Source of the DNA: Ectocarpus siliculosus | Lineage: Eukaryota; Sar; Phaeophyceae; Ectocarpales; Ectocarpaceae | Assembly: GCA_000310025.1 (NCBI GenBank) | Contig: FN649738.1 | Location: 1,516,157-1,580,156, forward strand | Reading direction: 5' to 3' | Length of the DNA stretch: 64,000 nucleotides | In this document: positions 13,780 through 23,699 of the stretch, in pieces | Position numbering within the stretch: position 1 is the first letter of the stretch | How the letters are laid out: every line of letters starts with the position of its first letter | The notes under the pieces: model-generated | Databases searched by the model: none | The model's input: the letters and a program-made list of their open reading frames with translations, nothing else | What the model was told of the DNA's origin: nothing | Translations under genes and position numbers: made by a program

Positions 13780-16700
13780 GTGATCACCTCCAGGCCCGCC
13801 TCGGCCCTGCCCACTCCCGACGAAAACGGGTGGTCCGCTATGACACTACAAACACCGGCTCACTCCTCGACCAACCGCCGGTCCTTCGGCCGCCAGTTCC
13901 AGGGGAGGCATAATCAGGCGAGAGGCAACTACTGGTCACCCCCTGCTGGCTGCACCAACCGTCGCTCTCCCTCGACAGAGTACAGGGGGCCGGCAGGGGC
14001 AAGGTTGACAGCGGAGGACGAGCACTACGGCCCTCGCCTCCAGAACCTGCCGACAAAGGATATGGTGGGGCAAGGCTCCCAGATTCCGCCCAAGGCATCT
14101 GTTCGTGCGACCCGTTCTCGCCCGGCGAAGCACGTACACGTGAGTACACTACTATGTCATTCTACTACGGGTGTGGAATGTTGGTGGCGGTGCAAGCCAT
14201 GCGTACCATGGTTTAGATCGCACTCGATGAACGATGACTACTGTTCACGTCGACGCACTACTACAGGCATCGCACGTACACATGGTAGACTACGCTGCAT
14301 TTCGGGCTTGCGTAACAGCAGTTTTGGACTGGTGGTGTGGGGCCATCGCACAGGAGATGGAGCTAGAATCCCCACCACCCAAGACATTGGAACTTGACAT
14401 GAAAAATAAAACTGTCACACTTCTGAGCACCGTCCACTTTACCTGCATTTATGTTGGTTGAATTGTACCCAGTAACATTATTACAAACAAGCTCTCCTTT
14501 CGAGACTGGTGGACTTGAACCGCAAAAAATCGAACGAGGGGCGCAGATTCTGATGGCCGGTGAAGAACCCCGCACGAACGGTAGTAGATTTGGGTTACCC
14601 GGCAGTAGATGCTGGTTACCCTGTGAGCCGCGTTCTAAACGTGGCTTTCTATGTGAGGCAAGCTCCGCAATATGATGGTATTTAGACGAATGAACTGCGT
14701 GCTTGCTGTGCCTTTTGCGGTTGAAAAAACAATAAGGACATCAAGATACCGTCGTGCGACCGTGCGACCAGGTCACCAAATCTATTCCTTCTTCCTCTCC
14801 CTCTCTCCCTAACTGCTTGCCTGACGGTTCTCTGGCGTACCAAACCCAGTGTAACGACAGTCCCAGAAGGGGAAAGAGGTATGGTTGCCTTAGGTCAGTG
14901 GTGCGCACGGGCGAGGTGGACGACGTTGCGGCGACGATTGCGGGTGCCAAGAGGGACTTCCACTCCTCCTGCTCCTCCCCCTCCTCCTCCCCCTCCAACA
15001 CCAACACCGCCAACAACAGCAGCAGCAGCACCACCACCACCACCACCACCACCAACAACAACAACAACGACGGCAGCGACAACACCACCAATATCAGCAG
15101 CAGCAGCAGCAGCAGCACCACCACCACCACCACCACCACCACCACCACCAACATCAACAACGGCCACGGTGTCAATGGAAACCATAGCATCGAGATGGTG
15201 AGTGCTGCTTTTGGTTGTCGATGGAGTGCCATGTGAAGTTGGGTACGACGGAGCCCGCTAGAAACGGTACGAGTGCTCGTCGGGCATACATTGTTCCTGT
15301 TGCCGAACCCTTTGCGAGCTGACCACAAATAGAGGAGCCTTTGATATTAATTGAAGAGACGTGAGGCCACAGGCACCATGCACGCGCACCAGTAAGCAAC
15401 CTCCCACCTCGTGCCGCCACCGAATAACGCAGTCTCTACTTGTTGGTGCTTGACCCATCTCCCGCCTTTTGCTGCCTAGACTTCCACAAATTGATCGACA
15501 TTCCCGACACCCATCTTCGGGGATATTCGCGCTTCTAACCTTGCGCAACTAAACCTGAATTCGACTTATCTCTGTTTATCTCCACGAGCAGTTCGAAAAC
15601 CTACCGTGCATTCCCCTTCAGCTCCGATACGCGCACTTTCCTTCCCTGTGTCATCGCAGGCCAAGTCCTGTATTATGCGAGACGTCCAACAGACCCAGGC
15701 GTTGTTCTCACAAGGTCGGCAAGCGAGAAAGCCCCCGGCGCCGGCCGTTGAGCGATCGAAGCTCCCCTACACCCCTTCGAGCTCGACCCGGACACCTGCA
15801 CCCGTCGTCGTGAGGGCGGTGAAGACGCCGGCACCCACCATACCGACGAAGAAGCCCTCACCGCTCGCATCCGGCCCATCATCGACACCGGCGGCGCCGA
15901 TCCGAGCGCTCCCCCCCGCTTCCCCGAGGAGGCCGACAGTTCCGTTGGCCTCAACCGGGAAACGCCAGCGCGATGGTGAAGGCTTACAGAAGCCGGAGGA
16001 GACAAGAGCGGAGCGGATGAAAGCGGCACCGCGCAGACTCCAGAACATCGGGCCCGTCCCCACCACTGCCATCGCCACCGCCTCCACCATCACCGCAGCC
16101 ACCATCACCACCTCCACCGCCACCACCGCCACCACCATCACCATCACCGCCACCGTCACTGCCACCACCGCCACCACCCCCCCCGCCACCACCATCACCG
16201 CCTCCACCACCGCCACCACCGCCACCGCCACCACCGCCTCCACTGCCACCATCACCGCCGCCACCTCCTGCTCCGAGAAAGACGTAGAGACGATTGCGGT
16301 AAGAATGCCGCGAGACATGTTCACACGTTTGTTTAAAGATCATTGTTCACAACCATGATCGACTGCAAGGCTCTCAATCTTTGACAGGTGGTCCAAACAC
16401 GTGTTTCAGCCCAGACAAATTCGTCATTGCATTTGTAGCAGGTGCCTTCGGCGGTAGGGTCTTGATGCACCCTCTTATCCGGCCACCTACATCCTTACCG
16501 AAAATAAGTGTCCGTGGAGACTTTTCTGGTGCCGGCAGCAGTCTTGCACTGTACTTTTCTCACGCGCAATACCAAGTGAAAGCCCCGTGGACACCTCGCC
16601 CGCTGACCCAAAGCATCAATCCCGGGCAGAAACAATTCTGCCAAGACTACAGTGCACCCCCCCCGCACCGTGTTCTTCCAATATCCGTCTCACTAGGCTG

Positions 16701-17737
16701 CCAAGAAGATTGCGGAGGTGCACTGCTGCCACCAACCGCAGCACGAAAACGAGGGGTGGGTACGGGTGCCGTACCTGAGCGACGAGGACGAAGGAAAGGA
16801 GGTGGCCGGTGCATTTGTCCACCTTCCCGTGACGATCCTTCCACCGACCTGCGGCCAGGTACATATCCTTTGATGATGGGCTGACTTGAAACCAACATGT
16901 TCCGTTCCGGCCGATTGCTCTCGTGATGCCATCGCTCGCGCCAATTGGTCGGCGCTGCGGGGTGCGAAGGTCGATGTTTTCGGCGTAAAGCTTTAGGTGA
17001 TCGCGCAGCGTTACCACAAGTGTAGCACAGCTTATCGGGAGTCATAACACCCCCCCCTCCCCATCCCCATGTTTTCACTCAAATTTCTGTTTCCGTATTG
17101 ACAGGTTTGCGACGAGGGCACGGTGTACGTCCGACCGGGCGGAGGACCGCCGACCCGAGAGTGGTACCACGAGGACCAGCGTGTTGTCTGGAAGGTGCCC
17201 AAGTCCATCATTCTGGACAAGGTAATCCTGACCTTCTCAGCAGCAAGCAGAGACGCTCGCTGCCTCAGGAATATGGTGCGTCCTCCTTGCTCGGCAGTAA
17301 TCCCGAGCCTGAGAAGAAATTTCGCCGTGCGGCAGCCCAATCGCTATCCTTTCTTTTCCCCATTATGCTCAGAAACCCGTCCGAAGCCACCGCTTCCGAC
17401 ACGTCCATGCTCTCGCGTCCGACAGTTGCTGCCCTCACATGAAGACCAGACTACTGGTATTCATCGCTCCACACCACTCTCTTGTCTCTGTCTCTCTGTG
17501 TCTCTCTTCTGCTCTAAACTCTTTCCTGCACAAACAATGTTCCAGGTGCCCGCGGGAAAAGGCGCAAAGTGCGACGCCTGCCACGACGACAGGCGGGGGT
17601 GCAGCTGGACGCCCGACGGGCTCGAGTTGCTCTGCAACTACTGCGCAGATGCGCCTCGCCGCGAGGTGGGCGACTACTGTGAGCTGCGCGGCTATGGCCA
17701 GTTCGCGTGGGGCAGCGCATGCGACTGCAACTGGTGA
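13780..17737 (+). CDS. Unknown low-complexity protein with Cys-rich C-terminus
   Basis: The exons are 13780-14139, 14894-15197 (acceptor uncertain), 15660-16298, 16742-16858, 17105-17221 and 17546-17737, which ends in TGA. The last five junctions are all phase 0 with good GT-AG signals. Between 14139 and 14894 the phase does not close, so a small exon or another acceptor is missing. The N-terminal half is Pro/Ser/Arg-rich. The middle has long Ser/Thr/Asn and Thr/Ala runs coded by CAG/CAC/ACC triplets. The C-terminal part is unique sequence: GWVRVPYLSDEDEG and WKVPKSIILDK, then a zinc-ribbon-like array CDACHDDRRGC ... LLCNYC, then further cysteines to a CDCNW end. Two consecutive exons are each exactly 117 bp. 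The spacing C-x2-C-x6-C-x10-C-x2-C suggests metal binding, but no known finger family fits well. 5' exons upstream of 13780 are likely and were not found. Confidence 0.55.
15012..15152 (+). repeat. CAG/CAC trinucleotide repeat in coding exon
   Basis: Runs of CAG and CAC/CCA triplets fill nearly half of the exon 14894-15197. In the coding frame they give Ser, Thr and Asn runs. Both other frames are also open through the repeat (Pro/Ala, and Gln/His), so frameshift slippage would be tolerated within it. Confidence 0.8.
16060..16262 (+). repeat. CCA/CAC/GCC imperfect triplet repeat in coding exon
   Basis: This is about 200 bp of imperfect Thr/Ala-coding triplets near the end of the exon 15660-16298. 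It explains the long glycine- and valine-rich open frames on the opposite strand, which are artefacts. Confidence 0.8.
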
Positions 17738-19679
17738 TGTTGGCTGACGGTCATCCACGCCATCCACTTGTAGATGACACGGGCGGGGTGCTCTACGTCT
17801 GGCGCATTTGGAATGTATCACTAACGTACACGGCAATGGTCGTCGTGTATTGTATGTCGAAGGGGTGCTGGCGAATTGTCATTACGAACGGAGCAGGTAT
17901 GTCGGGAGGTTTTGGTGTCAAACGTTTCGTTCCTCTCCATAGAAGGGCTACAATATGTGTGGTGGTGGACGACACTAACGTTACTTGACACGTTTCGATG
18001 ACAGGTGTGTTGGGACAGAAACCGCCTGACACGTGGTGTTGCTTCCCCTGGCAACGGGGCTGAGGTTCTTTCACTGTTCATGAACTGGACCGAATCCAGG
18101 CGTAATTTCGAAGGACCATCGACGTTTGATATACCCGCCCAGCCAGTCTACACACCTCTCCGCGTGACCCCAAACATATCGCTGCTCTCGTTCATGAGTT
18201 TCGTAAACTTAAGACTGAAAAAACACGGAATCAGGAAAGCTTTGATGGATTTCTCCCTCCCATCAAACACGCCACATTCACGAAAGCCTGGGGTAACAAA
18301 AACCATTTTATTCGGCGGGAGGCGACAAGGTGCATCCCGCCTTTTTCTCCTTATGCTTTCAGTTCACCTATTCCTGCAGGCTCTTGTGTTTTCGGCGAGG
18401 AATGGGCAGAACAATTGTTGCTTCTTCTCGTGGGTAGAACAACAGCAATCACTTGCTTTGCGCCCATTCGTACTGTTTGCAACGATGGTTCAACGGCTCC
18501 CGTCTACATCCATAACGAAAAACGGCAATGCTTACACGTGGTCACCGGCGATAGGATATGTAGCCCAAAAGTCTTACCCGAACCACCTACAGCCCCACCC
18601 TCGGTTGGTTTCCGCTGAATCGTAGGGTGTCACAACAAACAAGTGAAAACTTGCCCGTCGACGCACACAAGTTGCGGGGTTTCCACCTATAGTCTGAAGG
18701 CGGGGAACACACAGGGAAATATCCACACAATCATACACTGCTTGCACACAACATTTACGCCTACAAAATGCCCAGGTTGAGCTCCTAAGCGCGCTCGTGG
18801 GTAAAACCTCAGCCGCTGCACCGCTGAAGCCAGCTAGACAAAGGGAGCAACTTTGTCCCGCCGCACATCACACAGGAACACCTTGTGCCTTCCTTCCCCC
18901 TTCCCCAACGAACTCGATACCAAAACCAAATAACTATGTTCCCCATTGCTTACAATGGTAGGCGGTAGGAATCATGTGAACATTCAGTTTTGCAGTGCAA
19001 CAACATGACACCCCCCGCCCCACTCGCCCCTTCCTCTCCCACAAAATCGTAACACTTGACCGGCTCCCTTGGGTGCTATCTTGAACGCACCCCACAGCAG
19101 TCTAACGAAAGAACACAGCCAGTCGCCAGAAAATCTTGCGGGGGTATTGAGCATCGGGAAACTCAGCAAGATGTCCTCTTCGACAGGTCATCAACTCGCC
19201 TCGCGAGACAGGCAGTTAGAGTTTGCTCACTGCGGGTGTCGACAAAAGGCTGCGCTGTCACGTGAGAGCTCGTCGAAAACAGAACTACCTCTCTCGTGTT
19301 ATCGTACACCACAAACAGACGAAAGGCGGCCGAGCGAACGAAGCCCACGCGCACACCACAACATCTTCGCCGGCCTTGCGAGCATCCACCCTCACACGTT
19401 ACACTGGGATAGCCGAGTAACGGAAGACGATTGCCATGGAGCAAACATGCCACTAGGCCAACCCCGTTTCATGACACATTATACGCCCAAACCCGTTCCC
19501 CGCAACAACCAAAAACGGCAAAAATGCCGGTACTCGTTCGAGGACGCATCATGCGCCCAACCCATCGCCAAAATTGGAGAAACGACGAACCACTACAATA
19601 CGCACCGTGCTCGTGATTGTAGACGTTTCGAGCAAACCGTGGGGTAAAAACACAACCCCGTCATCACAATGCGTGGAAA
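17738..19679. other. Intergenic stretch without supported gene
   Basis: This lies between the stop of the Cys-rich gene and the stop of the phosphoserine phosphatase gene, so it should hold two convergent 3' ends. A 206-codon open frame at 18005-18625 has no recognisable domain, and I treat it as chance or 3' UTR. No clear polyadenylation signals could be assigned. Confidence 0.4.
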
Positions 19680-22600
19680 CTATTGCGGCGGGTTTTCGGC
19701 CGGTTCGGCTCCCCCGCCCCCGCTCTCGCTATCCCTCAGGGCTTCTATGAGCGGACCGAAGTCCGTGACGAACCAGTCGGCGCCCTTTCGCACCGATTTG
19801 CGAACCGTTACTCCTCCGTACCCGATGAACGCGTCCGCCGGGGGTTTCGCCTGCGGTGAATCAAAATCAAACACGATATCGGGGGACCTATCAGCTTTTT
19901 GCCAAGACGAGAGCAGAAATTTGGCCCACAGCCCCGCTTCGCACTGATTCAGATTCCTTCACGGATTGTTTATCCTCTTCCCCGATAACCGACACATCCA
20001 GAGAAAATGTCCAAAACTGAAACCGAGTGTCCAAAACAGAGAAAAAACGTCATTTGAGTGAGTGAAAAAAATAATTAGCGCGCACAGCTACGGCTCGCCT
20101 GCATGTCGGTCGCCCCGTCCCCTACCATGACGACGCACTTATAGCCGAACTCCTTCGATAGCCTGCCGTTAGGTGCAGGAGAGCCCGCGAGCCCAAAAAC
20201 AAGTGGCGTCGTGCACGGGGCAAGATAGGGCACTCGTCAACTTGTGGGGAAAATAAGGCGAAGAAAGAGTCGGGAGCCTCCCTCCGAGTGAAATGAATGG
20301 AGTTCCAAGTGACATCGCCAGAAGGTCGCTTATTTTCCCGAAGAACGCTACCAAAATCCGTGTGGGCCTCGGCTAGATCGATCGATCGATTGATGGCTCC
20401 CTACAGGTGCGCGTATCGAGTCCCGGGCGTTTGCTATGGCAAGGTGCGGAAAACAACCCTTTCAAGGGCGGCGTTGAAAAGCGAGCAAGCAGCACACACA
20501 AGACTTCCTCACGTGCAGTACGCCGAAATCACAAACCCAAAGGGTGGATAGAGCCCACATGTATTGAAAAGGCAGAAGTAACGTTCGGTCCTTCCAACAT
20601 GTAAGATCCGCCGAAAACCAAGAACAGGTGTCGACTAGTCAACTCTACACAGCAGTTGAAAGTCAAAGAAACAAGGCGCTCCAACGACGAAAATAATTCG
20701 GAAAAAGAACCAACTTCGACCATCATCGAACCCCCCTTTCTTTTTCTTTTATTACTCACAAATCGATAACCTTGGCCTTTCCCCCGTCCCTGGACGTAGG
20801 CTCGTCGGTGTCAAAGCCCACGTACGCCCCCGCAGTGGCACCATCGCTACTCTCATCGCCGAACAGGAGACGGTTGGCGAAGATGTTTCCTCGCGGAATG
20901 GAAAGCTGGTCCGCCACGGGCGCGATCATCTATTTAGGACAAGGAAGACATGAAAAGAACGGAAATTTCTGGGAAGCTCAGAACCACGCACAAACCCGCC
21001 AGAGGACAGGAAAACGCTGTAGATAAGAACAGAGTATCAACAAACGTTGTGGAGATCAATGGCGCGCGTAAACATAATACAATGGCATCGAGCAGCATCA
21101 GCAGCAGCAGCAGCAGTAGCAGCAGCAGCAGCGCCCCAGGTGGAGGCGCAAGCTCACAGCGAGTCGGACGAAGGAAGAGAAAATGACCACATGGTCACGT
21201 GTCACACTCACAAAAGGCCTACGTAGGATATCTATCCATCTCTCTCGTGCTGTTTCTCCCCCCTTACCTGCCGAAAGCCTCCGGACACTAGGTACACCAC
21301 CACCCCTCTCTCGTGCAACGCCGACACAAGCTCAGATATTCCTGCTCATCACGAAACCACCATGCATGGTAAACAGCACAGCGGGCGGAATGGGGGTGGA
21401 GGGAGTGATGCACGATGTAGGTAGGAATGCGGAAAACTCCGCAGAACCATCCTCAAAGAGAAGAACTGAGGATATTGGGCGCGCGGGGGGGGGGGGGGGG
21501 GGTTACCACGGCCTCTATCCCGAGGACCATGGATGCCAGCCGTTCCAAACACCAGTGAAAGACACAACTAGAGTCGAAGAGAGAGGGAACCCGCCGGCCA
21601 CGCGCTCATCCGGTGAGGATGAACAACAACGGCAACAACCAAAAACAACAACGCACACGAGAGCTCAACAGCAGCTCCACGACTCGTCTATTTGCGCGTT
21701 GCAAAAACAGCCACGCACCGGGAGAAAGCCGTGGCGGGTGTTCCCTCAGGCAGAGGTCCACCACCTTCTGCGACGGGGTCATGAGGTCCAGTCTCGCCTT
21801 GAGGGCGTCCTGAAAAGGCATCGAACCGCCCATCGCCCTGCAATAAAAAGTCGAGAGCTTCGAGTTTCGCCCGGTCTTGGGGGGTTTGGGAACCTTCGGG
21901 TTGGCCTAGAGGTTGTTCCAATCTGGGTTTCCTACTACGTGGGATGTCTTGTCTCAGATTTGATGGCTAGGAGTAACGGTTCGATTTGATTGCTAGGAGA
22001 AACGGTTAAATTTGATTGCTAGGAGTAACGGTTCGATAAACCCAGAGCCGTGGTACAGAAGAGTGGTGGGTTGGGGCAAGAAATGGCCGTCAAGTGCTTG
22101 GTAGAGGGCTCGTTGCTCGGTTGCACCGAGGAAAGACCGTCTCTTGAATTCAAAGATATTGCACATTTTCCGGTAGTACATCGTCCTTCTGACTGCCGCG
22201 TCTGCCTTTGTCTGCGGTGACAACACCCTTCGCCAGCCCAGGGACTATCAATCCGGGTCATACGGCCTGGATCGAAAGCCGTCCATACCGACACACCTGC
22301 TGAGGGTGCGCTTTCAACGCCTGCCACAAGGAGTCCACGGAAAGGGAGAGAGATCGCCCACAAACCTGCGGACAGCACTTTCAACTCTGGTTGCAAGGAA
22401 CTACATGCTGGAATCCAAGAGGCACCCCAAAGCACACCGGCGAACTAACCTACTTGTGAGGTCAGCGACAGCCTCCGCAGCTCCGCAGAAATCGGCGAGG
22501 ACATCGATGCCCTCTTCTGCAATGACGGTGCTGTCCACGTCAAAACAGACCGCCTGCGTGCATGTGTACAAACAGCCAGATAGCACTTGGGTTGGTGAAG

Positions 22601-23193
22601 GGCCGGCGGTTTGACGGGCGGTTGGTTCAATGGTCAATGCCGTGACATGACGACGACAGTAGTGAGATGCATGGGGGGCGCCTCATGATATTGGTGATGT
22701 AACCCTTTAGCAGGCTATCCGGCGCTGGTGGAGAAAGAAAACCGGTGGTCGTGTCAGACTCCCGGCTGGCGTTCCGTGAGCTTTGTACCAAATCTGAAAC
22801 CAAAGGGGGTTGCTGGCTACAAGGATGGAGCACGCCGCAAGACGGGACGTAAACAAACGCGGGCCATAAGCATCGTGGCAGGCCTCTGCTCCTCGCTCCC
22901 CAAAACAAGGACGCACAAAATAATTACAACACCGCGTGCTTGTGCTGCCTCCATGCCGTGCTGTGCACCCTTTCAACCCCGGGTACCCTGGGGGCTTGGG
23001 CGACGAGGAATAGGTGCAGGACAGGGGTCCTTGAGAACAAAAAGCAGCGGCCATCATTGCCAAGAGCACCATATCACCATACCTGTGCCCTTCGAAGCGC
23101 GGCCTTGGCCCCCTCGACGTCAAGCCCTTCCTGAGGTCCGGCCCCGATGGCGGCGAACCACCGACGAGCACTCGGTATCGCTGGTTGCTTCAT
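19680..23193 (-). CDS. PSP: Phosphoserine phosphatase
   Basis: Exons in coding order are 23193-23083, 22553-22450, 21837-21719, 21341-21268, 20929-20760, 20162-20099 and 19850-19680. They give 270 residues with every junction in phase, so this is a complete gene. The enzyme hydrolyses L-phosphoserine to serine, the last step of the phosphorylated serine pathway. All four HAD-family motifs are visible: the nucleophile loop CFDVDSTVIAEEGIDVLADF, motif II serine in YLVSGGFRQM, the motif III lysine in DGGKAKVI, and motif IV VMVGDGATDMQA, followed by PPADAFIGYGGV and the usual C-terminus. The length matches eukaryotic homologues with a short N-terminal extension; RRWFAAIGA could be part of a targeting peptide. 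The ATG at 23193 was chosen because the in-frame Met further upstream (23274) lies in LINE-derived DNA. The intron 19851-20098 needs a GC donor. Confidence 0.93.
20097..20098 (-). other. Non-canonical GC splice donor
   Basis: The exon 20099-20162 must end after ATGCAG so that GATDMQ joins AKPPADAFIG in the family alignment and in frame. The next bases on the minus strand are GCGAGC, so the intron begins GC instead of GT. The nearest GT a few bases downstream would shift the frame. Confidence 0.75.
21094..21134 (+). repeat. AGC trinucleotide repeat
   Basis: A run of AGC/CAG units with a few substitutions lies in the phosphatase intron between the exons 21268-21341 and 20760-20929. It is non-coding there. 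Confidence 0.75.
21485..21502 (+). repeat. Homopolymeric G run
   Basis: About 18 consecutive G bases lie in the phosphatase intron between the exons 21719-21837 and 21268-21341. The run length may be a sequencing or assembly uncertainty. Confidence 0.7.
21959..22036 (+). repeat. Three-copy 26-bp tandem repeat
   Basis: Three head-to-tail 26-bp units (21959-21984, 21985-22010, 22011-22036) each begin TTTGAT and contain GCTAGGAG and ACGGTT. Units 1 and 3 differ at one base; unit 2 has a few changes. They lie in the phosphatase intron between the exons 22450-22553 and 21719-21837. Confidence 0.9.
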
Positions 23194-23256
23194 AAGCAGT
23201 CGGCCGCCACCATCCGGACGGCCAAATGCGCGCGCATGGGGGTGGGGGGAGGGGCG

Positions 23257-23660
23257 TTCTCTTATGTTTTGCATGCCTTAGCGGTCAGGCCATTGACTAC
23301 GCGTCCTCGAGAGGACGGAGCACTGTTTCCACAGGACCGATTACCAATGGCCAATCGTTCACTCCTACTTCGCCAAAGGTGGATCATAAATGTTTTCCCT
23401 AGCCTTCGTATCCCATCGATACAAATATCATTTCCCGCCTTTTCAACCCACTTCCTATGCCCCAGTACAGCTGCCGTCTTCTCCTGGCTATTCCATGTCT
23501 CAAACATGAGCAGGAGGCAAAGTGGGCAAACAAGAAGCGAGGTAAACAAGGTTGTAGATGACGTATGGAAGGAATTCGAAATTAATGAAAGTGATAAACT
23601 GGACACGGAAAGTCTAGAGGGATTCAAGGTATCTGTCGCAGAGATACTCTTGTTTTTGGG
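23257..23660. mobile_element. LINE remnant with internal inversion
   Basis: On the minus strand, 23257 to about 23475 encodes a match to the 3' end of the LINE at 35.8 kb: VLGHRKWVEKAGND against IIGDRWWAQEALED, then GNSAPSSRGRVVNG against NGAPSRKGRVVNG. From about 23507 to 23640 the homology is on the plus strand: NKVVDDVWKEFE and KLDTESLEGFK against NKVVEKVWKEIG and TLDTEGFGGFK, an upstream part of the same protein. The middle is missing. A 5' inversion with a junction deletion is the signature of twin priming. The 3' terminus abuts a G-rich tract (plus strand) and lies only about 65 bp upstream of the phosphatase start. A clear target-site duplication was not found. Confidence 0.7.
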
Positions 23661-23699
23661 CAACCCTTACATACTACTTCTACAGAAGTGGGGAAACCG

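Noticed and set aside
14741-15328. Long minus-strand ORF of Val/Leu/Gly runs
   Set aside because: It is the complement of the CAG/CAC triplet repeat; the plus-strand exon has good splice sites and non-repetitive coding flanks.
15767-16343. Minus-strand Gly- or Val-rich ORFs
   Set aside because: These are the complement of the CCA/CAC/GCC repeat in the plus-strand exon, with no independent support.
18005-18625. 206-codon plus-strand ORF after the Cys-rich gene
   Set aside because: No domain, no coding-like composition and no splice partners; probably 3' UTR or chance.
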